This document shows, one piece after another, positions 54,000 to 62,149 of a stretch of DNA of 64,000 bases. The stretch covers positions 186,001-250,000 of the forward strand of contig NZ_JBHTBQ010000044.1 in the NCBI RefSeq assembly GCF_042664895.1, given 5' to 3'. The stretch is from Iodobacter arcticus. GTDB lineage: Bacteria > Pseudomonadota > Gammaproteobacteria > Burkholderiales > Chitinibacteraceae. The position numbers were made by a program, and so were the translations under genes. How positions within the stretch are numbered: the first letter of the stretch is position 1; each line of letters starts with the position of its first letter. The notes under the pieces were generated by a model. The model had not been told where the DNA came from and ran no database searches. It was given only the letters and a program-made list of their open reading frames with translations.

Positions 54000-54039
54000 T
54001 AGCGGTTGATCCAAGAATGCCGGTTCACCGCTATTTTTT
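54000..54039 (+). terminator. Terminator after glgP
   Basis: TAGCGGT / ACCGCTA arms (54000-54006 and 54027-54033) with a 20-base loop, followed by a run of T, about 50 bases past glgP. Confidence 0.7.
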
Positions 54040-54199
54040 TAGAGCGTAAAAAATTCAAGTTTCTCTGCTGTAGGATATTTCTTTTGTATCCGATATACGG
54101 TAAAAACATCTTGGTAAAGCAGAACGTTCGTTCTGGATTCGCTGGGTTAATTGTGTGATAATTCGTCATAGATTTAACCCAGCATGAAGGTTTACCGGT

Positions 54200-55627
54200 A
54201 TGTCCGAACACAATGAAGAATTGAAGCTTCTCCAGAAAGTTTTAGAAATATATGACCAAAAATTTGTCGCGGGCTTTCTGAACGACATTACTCCGGGGCA
54301 TTGGAGCCGGGAAACCATCAACCGCTGGATTAACGGCAAGGCCAGCCCCCGCTTGAGTCATCATGAATTTGAAGCGTTGCAAACTCTGTTGCCAGCGCGT
54401 CCGGCACATTATCGGCGGCCCGGTTTTGATTTTATTGATCTGTTTGCGGGGATCGGTGGTATTCGCAAAGGGTTTGAGACCGCAGGCGGGCGCTGTGTAT
54501 TTACCAGTGAATGGAATGCTTATTCTGTCAGAACCTACAAAGCCAATCATTATGCAGACCCGCTGCACCGCTTCAATGATGATATCCGCAAAGTCACCCT
54601 GAGCGATCGAGATGATGTTACGGATGATGAAGTGATTCAAAATATTGACCGGATGATTCCGGATCATGATGTGCTGCTGGCGGGGTTTCCTTGCCAGCCA
54701 TTTTCAATTGCCGGCGTATCCAAGAAAAACTCTATGGGCCGGGCACACGGATTTGAATGCAAAACACAGGGAACACTGTTTTTTGATGTGGCCAAAATAC
54801 TGGAGGTCAAACGTCCTGCGGCTTTTTTGCTGGAAAACGTCAAGAATTTGAAAAGTCATGATAAGGGCAAGACATTCAGAGTCATCATGGAAGCACTGGA
54901 TGAGCTGGGTTACTGGGTTGCAGATGCAAATTACGATGGCCCGACCGATCCAAAAGTTGTAGATGGTCAGCATTTTGTACCCCAACACCGTGAACGAATT
55001 GCGCTGGTAGGTTTTCGCAAAGATCTGGGTATTCATGAAGGATTTACCCTGAGGGATATCCGCCGTTTTTTCCCAAGAGTGAAGCCCGTTCTGGGTGATA
55101 TTTTGGAACCGCAGGTTGATAGCAAATACATCCTCACAGAAAAACTGTGGGAATACCTGTTCAATTACTCGATTAAACATAAAGCCAAAGGCAATGGTTT
55201 TGGTTATGGTTTGGTCGGAGCAACCGACATCACCCGCACATTGTCTGCGCGTTACTACAAGGACGGCTCTGAAATTCTGCTTGATCGTGGCTTTGACCGC
55301 AGCAAAGATTTTTATGATCCGCAGAATATTAAATACCGGCCACGCCGCCTGACTCCGCGTGAATGCGCCCGGCTGATGGGATATGACGCTGCCGGAACCG
55401 CAGAATTCCGGATTCCGGTTTCAGATACCCAAGCTTATAAACAGTTTGGTAATTCTGTTGTTGTACCGGTATTTTCAGCTATTGCCCGGCTGATGCAACC
55501 TCGTATTACAGCAGCAATTGCGGCAAGACATGAACAACTCCGGCTGGACATCGACGACCGACGTACACAGCCTGCAAGCCCGCACGAAGAATATGCGGGC
55601 GATTCGGTGCTGCAATACACGCCCTGA
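54200..55627 (+). CDS. dcm: DNA cytosine-5 methyltransferase, Dcm-like (probable CCWGG)
   Basis: 475 residues colinear with E. coli Dcm (472), including the N-terminal helical extension ending in FEALQTLLPARPAH. Motif I FIDLFAGIGGIRKGFE (about 78-93), catalytic motif PCQP (cysteine 165), ENVKN (212-216), the QHRERI motif and the C-terminal motif X region QFGNSVVVPVF are all present. The near-identity through the target-recognition region (GNGFGYG, TRTLSARYYKDG, RPRRLTPRECARLMG) makes CCWGG the likely target. Unlike E. coli Dcm, an endonuclease gene accompanies it. It overlaps vsr by 98 bases, in the same order as dcm-vsr in E. coli. Confidence 0.94.
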   Translation: MSEHNEELKLLQKVLEIYDQKFVAGFLNDITPGHWSRETINRWINGKASPRLSHHEFEALQTLLPARPAHYRRPGFDFIDLFAGIGGIRKGFETAGGRCVFTSEWNAYSVRTYKANHYADPLHRFNDDIRKVTLSDRDDVTDDEVIQNIDRMIPDHDVLLAGFPCQPFSIAGVSKKNSMGRAHGFECKTQGTLFFDVAKILEVKRPAAFLLENVKNLKSHDKGKTFRVIMEALDELGYWVADANYDGPTDPKVVDGQHFVPQHRERIALVGFRKDLGIHEGFTLRDIRRFFPRVKPVLGDILEPQVDSKYILTEKLWEYLFNYSIKHKAKGNGFGYGLVGATDITRTLSARYYKDGSEILLDRGFDRSKDFYDPQNIKYRPRRLTPRECARLMGYDAAGTAEFRIPVSDTQAYKQFGNSVVVPVFSAIARLMQPRITAAIAARHEQLRLDIDDRRTQPASPHEEYAGDSVLQYTP

Positions 55628-56016
55628 GCTGCTGATTCGTAAAGGCCTCTATACAGCCGGTATCCGTTACCGGCTGTATCAGGCTGACCTTCCCAGTAAA
55701 CCTGATCTTGTACTGTCAAAATTTCATACCGTGATATTTATTCATGGTTGTTTCTGGCATGGTCATAGTTGCAAATATTTCCGTTTGCCTAAAACCAGGT
55801 CTGAATTTTGGGGTGAAAAAATCAGCGGCAATCGCAGACGTGATCAGTGCAATATTGAAAGATTAATCGCGCTGGGCTAGGCGCGTTCTTATCATATGGG
55901 AATGCAGCCTCTGCTCGTCAGGGCTAGGGCTGGCGGAAGTGACGCGGTGGATATTGGCTTGCCTAACAAAACAGCAACTCTGCCCATCGCCCGGTGTGGC
56001 AGAAATTAGTCAGTAA
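55530..56016 (+). pseudogene. vsr: vsr, very-short-patch repair endonuclease, frameshifted
   Basis: The ATG at 55530 gives 116 residues before a TAG at 55878. They match Vsr: RTKNMRAI, the catalytic aspartate in LPSKPDLV (D59), and the zinc cluster part FIHGCFWHGHSC (C74, H79, C81). Vsr proteins are about 135-160 long. Removing one base (the A at 55879) opens the frame again and reads GWRVLIIWECSL, the expected next Vsr segment with the fourth zinc cysteine, to a TAA at 56014-56016, four bases from the convergent endonuclease gene. So it is one base away from intact: a recent mutation or a sequencing error. Vsr nicks T:G mismatches left by deamination of 5-methylcytosine. Confidence 0.9.
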
Positions 56017-56020
56017 AAAT

Positions 56021-57484
56021 TTAACCTTGTGACAGGTCGCGTACCTCTACATGCTCATATAAAGTATAAATGGCTTTTGTCACATCATTAACCCGCCATT
56101 GAGCCCTGCGTTTATTTTTAGAGGGATCTGCTGGTACATATTTAGGGGCCGGATCCAGAAAAATCACCCCATTGTTGATCGCTCGCAGCAAATGCTCAGC
56201 CGATGTTTCCTGGCACCAAATCACTTTTGGAGCATAAGTCACTTGGTACTCAAATCCTGCACTGACTTCTTCTGCGTTGGTATTCGCCGATTTTTCTGCC
56301 GAAATGTACACCACCTCATTGTGTTTTACTCCCCAGTTATTCATCAGCCGTTCCAAACTCCAGCCCGCAGCAATAAAGCCATTATCATCTTCCAGCACGA
56401 CTTCAACTGCGTCCATTTTTGAGGTTAGGGATGTTGCCGGGTTATAGGGGAAAGCCAACTTTTTACCGGCAGCATCACATACCCACTCAGGCTTGGACTG
56501 CTTACTTTTGGGGGCTACCCGGTATTCGCGTACTTTTAGTGTTAGCCCAGAGCTATTGCAGCGTTCACCTGCCCGGTGAATACCGGTCAGTCGGTACTCA
56601 CCCTTGCTTCCTTTATCATTGCCAAATTTCAGCATGAAATCGTTAAAACTTTCCGCATATAGCCCGAAATCTGGTTCTGGTGTAAACAGAGTCACTTTTA
56701 CCTGAGTGTGGGTTTTTAGCTCGATTCCATACAAATCACCGTTTTTACCAGAATTAGGAATAATTCCCAGTGCATGCTCCAGCGTATAACCACATACCTG
56801 CGTACCGGTAAAAGGCAGCGTATTACCTAAAGCATCTAGACGGCAGCCCTTCATTGGTCTGGAAACCACGCCACCCAACTGGCGGAGTAATTTTCCGGCC
56901 GAGCTCTGCTTAATTTGCAGAAGCTTGCAGATTTTGGAGCCTTCCAGACTCTGTAGCGTTTCAACTTCACGAATAAGCTTTGCAGACAAATCAAAATACA
57001 TCAGTGCCACGCATGCGCCACCAGGCAGACGGCCAAGCACCAGCAGGCGTTTGATTTCTGGCTGGGCTTTCGTATAAGTAATTGAAAGCGACTGCGGCAT
57101 TGTGTTTTCAATCGTCAAAAAACCGGAAAGACGTGCTTCAGGATATTGGGTATAAATAATTGCTTTTACATTACGGGCTTTAATCAGTGAACCATCTCGC
57201 CTCGCCCATGAAAAATGATTAAACACGGCTTCAGGGATTCTGGATCCAGGTTGTGAGCTGTCTTTGGTCAGGCTGGTACTTGTCCCGCGCTCGGCGAGCG
57301 AAAGGTCAAAATTGTTATACAGAGAGCTGAAGCTACTGGCCCAGTAAACCTGATTTTTATCATTGGCATTTTTGGGTAAAATTTTTAAAAGCGCTTTGTC
57401 AGCACCCAGCTCAAGTAACTGTTGTTTAATTTCAGCCAGATCTGATGCTGTACGCTCAAATTCAGATGGGAATACGGCATTCAT
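56021..57484 (-). CDS. MvaI/BcnI-family type II restriction endonuclease
   Basis: 487 residues from the ATG at 57484, which follows AAGGA; the frame extends to 57574 but through hydrophobic sequence with no start signal. The C-terminal part carries the MvaI/BcnI layout with NSGKNGDLYGIELKTHTQVKV (about 260-285), an acidic residue then E-x-K that suits the catalytic site of this family, and LFTPEPDFGLY after it. MvaI itself is about 246 residues, so the N-terminal 200 are an added domain. The family cuts CCWGG or CCSGG, matching the neighbouring Dcm-like enzyme. The gene is convergent with vsr, ending four bases from its restored stop. Confidence 0.85.
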   Translation of the reverse strand: MNAVFPSEFERTASDLAEIKQQLLELGADKALLKILPKNANDKNQVYWASSFSSLYNNFDLSLAERGTSTSLTKDSSQPGSRIPEAVFNHFSWARRDGSLIKARNVKAIIYTQYPEARLSGFLTIENTMPQSLSITYTKAQPEIKRLLVLGRLPGGACVALMYFDLSAKLIREVETLQSLEGSKICKLLQIKQSSAGKLLRQLGGVVSRPMKGCRLDALGNTLPFTGTQVCGYTLEHALGIIPNSGKNGDLYGIELKTHTQVKVTLFTPEPDFGLYAESFNDFMLKFGNDKGSKGEYRLTGIHRAGERCNSSGLTLKVREYRVAPKSKQSKPEWVCDAAGKKLAFPYNPATSLTSKMDAVEVVLEDDNGFIAAGWSLERLMNNWGVKHNEVVYISAEKSANTNAEEVSAGFEYQVTYAPKVIWCQETSAEHLLRAINNGVIFLDPAPKYVPADPSKNKRRAQWRVNDVTKAIYTLYEHVEVRDLSQG

Positions 57485-58064
57485 TTTTTGCATCCTTGTG
57501 AGGCCAGCTTTGGAAACATTCACAAAGATAACAAAATAAAATAATAGACCATCTAAAACTGTCGATAAAATCACACAAACAATTGTTATATATAAAAATT
57601 TATTTTATATTTTTTGGTTTGAAACTGCTTAAATCTGGAGCTGATTGTGTTTTTTTAAGTAAAAAATAATTTTAATTTCATATAAACTAAGTATGATTTT
57701 TTTATGTAGCGATTATCTTCGAGTGCTGCTATCGAGGTTCTATACCAATACTGTCAATTTAAGGATCTGTGCTGTAAAAACTGATTTAGTTGTGAATATT
57801 TTTATAAGCGGAGCTTTCGCGGCTAAAGCTACTCCTACGAAAAATCATGCTTTTGCTTTAATTGATAGGAGTGGGTCTAGTCCTGCCACTGGATTACCGA
57901 TAAAAACATTCGAAAATGACGGCTTTTGAACATTGATGAAAAGTTCAATCTGTGGCGTGGTGGGGTATTGCAGTGATGTTTTCCTCTTTTTTCTCCGTGA
58001 CCTCTGTGTACTTATCTATCTCTGTGTCTACAGAATTTTTTAATTATTAAAACGCTGGGAATCC
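57485..58064. repeat. AT-rich intergenic region with repeat fragments and half of a CACGGAG element
   Basis: About 580 bases. 57800-57850 has an AGCTTTCGCGGCTAAAGCT palindromic core followed by ACTCCTAC, like dispersed REP-type sequences. 57895-57925 (CCGATAAAAACATTCG) resembles the insert of repeat copy 2, and 57985-58030 (CTCCGTGACCTCTGTG, CTCTGTGTC) resembles its right arm; no left arm is seen. A 78-codon frame at 57693-57929 crosses these repeats and is not called as a gene. Confidence 0.6.
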
Positions 58065-58613
58065 ATGCAAAAAGATCAACATTTAATCGAAGAAAAAATC
58101 AGTAGCGAGCGGGTGTTTGATGGTGCGCTCTTGCATATCAACCGTGACACCGTGCGCTTGCCCGATGGTAGCCATGCCACGCGTGAATATGTGATCCACC
58201 CTGGTGCGGTGATGATTATTCCGGTGTTGCCCGATGGCAAGCTTTTGATGGAGCGGCAATATCGCTACCCTATGCACCGCGTGTATTTGGAGTTCCCTGC
58301 GGGCAAGCTGGATGCGGGTGAAGATGCGCTGGCTTGCGGCAAGCGGGAGCTCTTGGAAGAAACGGGCTACACCGCACAAGAATGGCAAAAGCTAGGCGTT
58401 CACCATCCCATCATTAGCTACACCAACGAAGAAATTCATTTTTACTTGGCGCAAAATCTAACAGCGGGCAAGCCTCAGCTTGATGAAGGCGAGTTTGTAG
58501 AATGCGTGGCGGTGAGCCTCGATGATTTGATTGCAGGTGTGTTGGATGGCTCGATTACCGATGGCAAAACGGTCAGCGGAATTTTCTGGGCAGAGAAGAT
58601 GTTGCGTGGTTGA
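58065..58613 (+). CDS. NUDIX hydrolase, ADP-ribose pyrophosphatase-like
   Basis: 182 residues. The Nudix box is intact at about 80-102: G, then E, then RELLEETGY (REUxEExGU form). The surrounding layout, with VMIIPVLPDGKLLMERQYRYP before the box and EFPAGKLD at its start, is that of ADP-ribose/ADP-sugar pyrophosphatases (NudF-like). It would hydrolyse ADP-ribose to AMP and ribose-5-phosphate in the cytoplasm; the exact substrate is inferred. Stand-alone gene followed by an inverted-repeat element. Confidence 0.92.
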   Translation: MQKDQHLIEEKISSERVFDGALLHINRDTVRLPDGSHATREYVIHPGAVMIIPVLPDGKLLMERQYRYPMHRVYLEFPAGKLDAGEDALACGKRELLEETGYTAQEWQKLGVHHPIISYTNEEIHFYLAQNLTAGKPQLDEGEFVECVAVSLDDLIAGVLDGSITDGKTVSGIFWAEKMLRG

Positions 58614-58622
58614 TTAAGCCTA

Positions 58623-58918
58623 AGGTCTGTTGACGTTTCATTCACAATTGCGCTGAGCCGGAAAACGGCCAAGCACAAGGCATGCGACGAAGGCAATAAC
58701 GGGTTATTTCCGAGGAGCATAACGCAGTGAATGGCTATTTTCCGACTCAGCCCCATTGCTGAGCGAGGAAAAGCCCTCGCACGCAGAGGGTTGGCTGCAT
58801 TTTTGGGGCTGCACGGCGTTAAAAGACGCTCATGGTACTCGTACCACCTCGCGTCTTTTGCCTTGTTCAGCCCCAAAACTGCAGCCAACGCAGCCGTGAA
58901 TGAAGTGTCAACAGACCC
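58623..58918. mobile_element. MITE-like element with terminal and nested inverted repeats
   Basis: Terminal arms at 58624-58645 and 58896-58917 are 22 bases long with two mismatches (outer ends GGTCTGTTGAC). CTA, or TA, flanks both sides and may be a target duplication. Inside, 58790-58811 and 58868-58889 form another 22-base inverted repeat with one mismatch, enclosing AAAAGACGC / GCGTCTTTT, which encloses GGTAC / GTACC. The element is under 300 bases and has no ORF, so it is non-autonomous; no transposase with these ends is in the window. Confidence 0.8.
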
Positions 58919-58952
58919 TAGAGCTTGCAGACAAGCTCTAGGCTTAAGTGGT

Positions 58953-59633
58953 TTATTGCTTGGTATAAAGGCCGCGAGGCATCGCTTCTTGGTCGCTGAT
59001 GCGCAGGCCTTTTTCTTCTATTTTTAGTTGTAGTTTTTCAAAGGCAGCGGGTCTGGTTTGGTTTTCATCGCTATTTGCAAAAGCGGCAATTCGGTCTTTT
59101 TTGCGCTCTGCGGGAATCGCAAACCATTGCCAGTCACTTTTGCTTTTTGCGCCACGTAAACCTGCTCGCATCCATTCCTCGCTATCCGGCATATTAACGA
59201 TGGCATCACCATTCGCATCGCTGATGGCGGTGAGCGTCTTACCTGTTTTGCTTTCAAACTTTACTTCAATACCGGGTGTCGGCCCAACTCGTGGCACGCC
59301 AACGATAGCCACCCAAGTGCCTGTTTTTGCGGGCTTACGGATGCGCATTTCGTCTTCGGTAAATAAGCGAAAGCTAGGGTTTTCTGCGGCAGGGGTGGAG
59401 GCGAGCAAAACGTTGCCCTTATCCACTAGCCAAGTGCCTTGGGCGTATTGATCCACCGCGCCATAACTCATCATCCATTGAAATTGACCATCCTTGCCGA
59501 GTAACAGCTCGGAGCCCACTTCACGCACACCTTGCAAATAATAATGGCCGGGCAAGTTGTTTACGGGCTTTGTTTCGGCAAAACTGCTGTGCGCCAGACT
59601 GCTGAGCATAAGTAAGGTGATGGCTGTTTTCAA
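58953..59633 (-). CDS. Exported protein of unknown function
   Basis: A 226-residue protein with a clear signal peptide (MKTAITLLMLSSLAHSSFA, cleavage after about residue 19). The mature part begins with NNLPGHYYLQGVREVGSELLLGKDGQFQWMMSYG, a beta-rich lipocalin-like pattern (a GxYxLxG... start and a GxFxW strand), and has a middle region with a carboxypeptidase-regulatory-like DANGDAIV turn. No catalytic motif is recognised. Stand-alone gene after the MITE-like element. Confidence 0.8.
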   Translation of the reverse strand: MKTAITLLMLSSLAHSSFAETKPVNNLPGHYYLQGVREVGSELLLGKDGQFQWMMSYGAVDQYAQGTWLVDKGNVLLASTPAAENPSFRLFTEDEMRIRKPAKTGTWVAIVGVPRVGPTPGIEVKFESKTGKTLTAISDANGDAIVNMPDSEEWMRAGLRGAKSKSDWQWFAIPAERKKDRIAAFANSDENQTRPAAFEKLQLKIEEKGLRISDQEAMPRGLYTKQ

Positions 59634-59684
59634 GGGAGTATTTCCTTGTGAGCGAGGTGAAGAATGTTATAGATAAGTCACGAC

Positions 59685-60485
59685 TTAGTTTTGCGCATCT
59701 TTAAGCAATAAAGCTTGGCTGTACTGCGTAAATTCACCTAAATGCTGGGTGATGATCATGACGGTAATGGGTAGCTGTAAGGTTTGGTAGTCGTGGACGG
59801 CGATATTGCGAAAGCCGACCATTTTTTTGAGGCTATCGGCTAAGTTTTGATCGATCCAATGGGCTTGCGCGAGAAGTTCGAATACATCGCGGGCACTTTG
59901 GGGTACGCCAAGGCGTTCGCGGCGAATTAAATGCTGGCCCATATCTAGCGCGGCTTCACAGGCTCTTTTTATATTCAAAACTGCAGCATCTTGCCTCGTG
60001 AAGTTAGTTGAAAAACTGGCTGGATCTTTGTCGTACTCTTCGCGGGCCCGTGCGACGCAACGCTCAATGGTTGCCGCCCACCCGTCATACACAGTATGTG
60101 TTGTATCTACTAATAAAGCCGCACGGGCAGTATCTAAGGCGGTTTTTTCGCTCAGGATAAAGCTCTCGTAAAGCTTGGCTTGCGAATCCACCGCCCATAA
60201 GCAGTGGCCGTCATTAATAATTTGATACTGCATTACGGTTGATGCTTGGCGTAAATCGATTAAATCGACATCTTTATTCAGCATCATTGCTAATTCTTGC
60301 GCCACATTCCATAGGATGCTCGCATCTGCCGACCCTGCTAGCAGTACGGCTAAATCAACATCACTTGCGGTATGGGCATCCCCCCTTGCTTGGCTAGCAA
60401 ATAAATATAGCGCCAATAAATTGGGTAGGGTTGAGTGTAGTTTTGCTAATAACTTGCTGTGATCTGTGATTAAAGAAGTGTTCAT
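59685..60485 (-). CDS. Single-chain MntA-HepT: nucleotidyltransferase antitoxin fused to HEPN toxin
   Basis: 266 residues joining two domains that are normally separate genes. Residues about 20-130 form a minimal nucleotidyltransferase (MntA): the GSx10DxD motif appears as ASx10DVD (A30, S31, D42, D44), with a third acidic position near D74. Residues about 137-262 match HepT: ATIERCVARAREEY, QDAAVLNIKRACEAALDMGQ, and the HEPN RNase motif R226-x4-H231 with Y233 (RNIAVHDY). In known pairs MntA blocks HepT by adding AMP units to this tyrosine. Here the join (VDTTHTVYDGWAATIE) is in frame with no stop, so toxin and antitoxin would be one polypeptide. The first motif glycine is alanine. Confidence 0.85.
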   Translation of the reverse strand: MNTSLITDHSKLLAKLHSTLPNLLALYLFASQARGDAHTASDVDLAVLLAGSADASILWNVAQELAMMLNKDVDLIDLRQASTVMQYQIINDGHCLWAVDSQAKLYESFILSEKTALDTARAALLVDTTHTVYDGWAATIERCVARAREEYDKDPASFSTNFTRQDAAVLNIKRACEAALDMGQHLIRRERLGVPQSARDVFELLAQAHWIDQNLADSLKKMVGFRNIAVHDYQTLQLPITVMIITQHLGEFTQYSQALLLKDAQN

Positions 60486-60500
60486 TTTGTGCCCTGAATC

Positions 60501-61370
60501 CTATCTGATAGAACTGGACAGCCAATAATCCAGCACCAGCCCGATAAATATCACCGCGCCAATTCGGTTATTACTTAAAAAAGCTTTAAAGCAATCGGCT
60601 GGTTCGCGGGCCATGATTTGGCTGTATTGCTGTAGAGCGAGTCCTGCTGAAATCAGTAGGGAAATAAAATAAATGATGCCGCGCTGGCTCTCTAATCCCA
60701 ACCATGCCATCAGGGCGAGAAAGCCCACAAAGCAGAGCATGATGGCGGCAACGTCGAAGCGGCCAAAGGTGATGGCCGAGGTTTTAATGCCGATTTTTAA
60801 ATCGTCAGGCCGATCGACCATGGCATATTCGGTATCGTAAGCGATGGTCCATAAAATATTAGCTAGCAGTAAGACCCAAGCAAAGGCGGGCACATCGCCG
60901 GTTTGGGCAGCAAAGGCCATTGGGATGCCAAAGCCAAAGGCGATGCCTAAATAGGCTTGCGGCAGTGCCAGAAAACGTTTGGTGAGCGGGTAAGTGCCCG
61001 CCAGAAATACAGCGGGTATAGAGAGCAGTAGCGTCAGCCGGTTTAAAGGCAGCACCAGTAAAAATGCGGTGAGGGCTAAGGCACCCGCCAGCAATAGCGC
61101 TTCTTTGGGTTTGATTTCACCAGACACTAAGGGGCGGGCATGGGTACGTTCTACATGGCCATCAAAATCGCGATCGCAATAATCGTTAATCACGCAGCCA
61201 GCGGCGCGCATTAAAAAAGTGCCTAGGCAAAAAATAACGAGCAGCATCGGGTCGGGGCGGCCATTGCTGGCAAACCATAGCCCCCATAATGTTGGCCAGA
61301 GCAGCAATAAAGTGCCGATGGGTTTATCGATACGCATCAGGCGGGCGAAAGCAGGAAGTCGGGATAGCAT
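60501..61370 (-). CDS. ubiA: 4-hydroxybenzoate octaprenyltransferase
   Basis: 289 residues from the ATG at 61370, matching E. coli UbiA (290) in length and start (FARLMRIDKPIGTLLLLWPT); a TTG at 61430 would add 20 residues without support. Both prenyl-diphosphate metal motifs are present: NDYCDRDFDGHVERT and DTEYAMVDRPDD. Eight to nine membrane helices. It joins 4-hydroxybenzoate to the polyprenyl tail in ubiquinone synthesis at the inner membrane. ubiC lies upstream on the same strand, 164 bases away. Confidence 0.95.
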   Translation of the reverse strand: MLSRLPAFARLMRIDKPIGTLLLLWPTLWGLWFASNGRPDPMLLVIFCLGTFLMRAAGCVINDYCDRDFDGHVERTHARPLVSGEIKPKEALLLAGALALTAFLLVLPLNRLTLLLSIPAVFLAGTYPLTKRFLALPQAYLGIAFGFGIPMAFAAQTGDVPAFAWVLLLANILWTIAYDTEYAMVDRPDDLKIGIKTSAITFGRFDVAAIMLCFVGFLALMAWLGLESQRGIIYFISLLISAGLALQQYSQIMAREPADCFKAFLSNNRIGAVIFIGLVLDYWLSSSIR

Positions 61371-61534
61371 AGGGTGAGTCAGCTTCAAAAAATGTGCGCT
61401 TACTTTGCTGCTGGAAAGCGCTGGCGTCAAGGCTTATGGTCTTTTCGCAAGGCGAAAGTGATTGCTTACATTTTGGGGGTATTTTGCGCTAAAGGCATAC
61501 TGCTGCCGTGTTTTGGCTAGCCTACCACTCCGTG

Positions 61535-62053
61535 CTATGTGAATAACGCAGGCAGAAATACTTCGGTCACCAGCAGCTTGTCACTGCCTGCATAAAATAC
61601 CGAGCGTCTTGCCCAGAGCTTTTGCGGCAATGTGCCGACCGCGGCTTGTGCTTTTTGCCAGAGCGGATGGCGCTGATCGATGCAGCACCAACTTAAGTGA
61701 GAGCGGCAGATGGTGGGATCCGCAAAGAGTAATGCGCCTAAAGGGCGGCTGCCAGTGCGGCCAAATAAATGAAATCCTTTGCGTAAAGCAGCGGCGCTGG
61801 TGATGCTATGGGCGTAAACCAGCGGGGTGTGTTGGCTTTTCAAAAGTACTTCTCGGCAGGCAATTTGGGCTTTGCCTAGGCAATCTGCCTCGTCTAGATG
61901 CGCTTTTTGCCAGCCTTGAAACAGCACTTTGACCGAGATCTCAGGAAAATGCGCCATCAGCATGGCGGTAAGAGAGCCGCGTTCGGTAAGCCAGGGGTGT
62001 AAAGGGCGGGGAGCAAGGCAGAGCGGGGTGCGCCAGTATTGCGGCAAAGACAT
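61535..62053 (-). CDS. ubiC: Chorismate pyruvate-lyase
   Basis: 172 residues. WLTERGSLTAMLMAHFP near the N terminus is the UbiC signature (E. coli has WLxxxGSLTxRL), and the LGALLFADPTICRSHLSW and WARRSVFYAGSDKLLVTEVFLP segments complete the product-binding site. It splits chorismate into 4-hydroxybenzoate and pyruvate, feeding UbiA. Same strand as ubiA and likely in one operon. Soluble and full length. Confidence 0.94.
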   Translation of the reverse strand: MSLPQYWRTPLCLAPRPLHPWLTERGSLTAMLMAHFPEISVKVLFQGWQKAHLDEADCLGKAQIACREVLLKSQHTPLVYAHSITSAAALRKGFHLFGRTGSRPLGALLFADPTICRSHLSWCCIDQRHPLWQKAQAAVGTLPQKLWARRSVFYAGSDKLLVTEVFLPALFT

Positions 62054-62149
62054 AAAAATGGCCAGGGTGAGCAGAGGCTAGATTATAAGCAGTGTCAGCT
62101 TGCTTGTGTGAAGGGGGTTTTGTTCATTTGAAGCTGCTAAGCTAAAGGC

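Noticed and set aside
55878..55880. Reading the short vsr frame as a naturally short Vsr
   Set aside because: The sequence after the stop continues the conserved Vsr text in the next frame, including the zinc cysteine, so a one-base insertion explains it better.
57693..57929. 78-codon open frame on the plus strand
   Set aside because: It runs through REP-like and repeat-copy sequence and has no ribosome binding site or family similarity.
59685..60485. Ordinary single-domain nucleotidyltransferase
   Set aside because: The C-terminal half has the full HepT pattern with RX4HXY, which a plain nucleotidyltransferase would lack.
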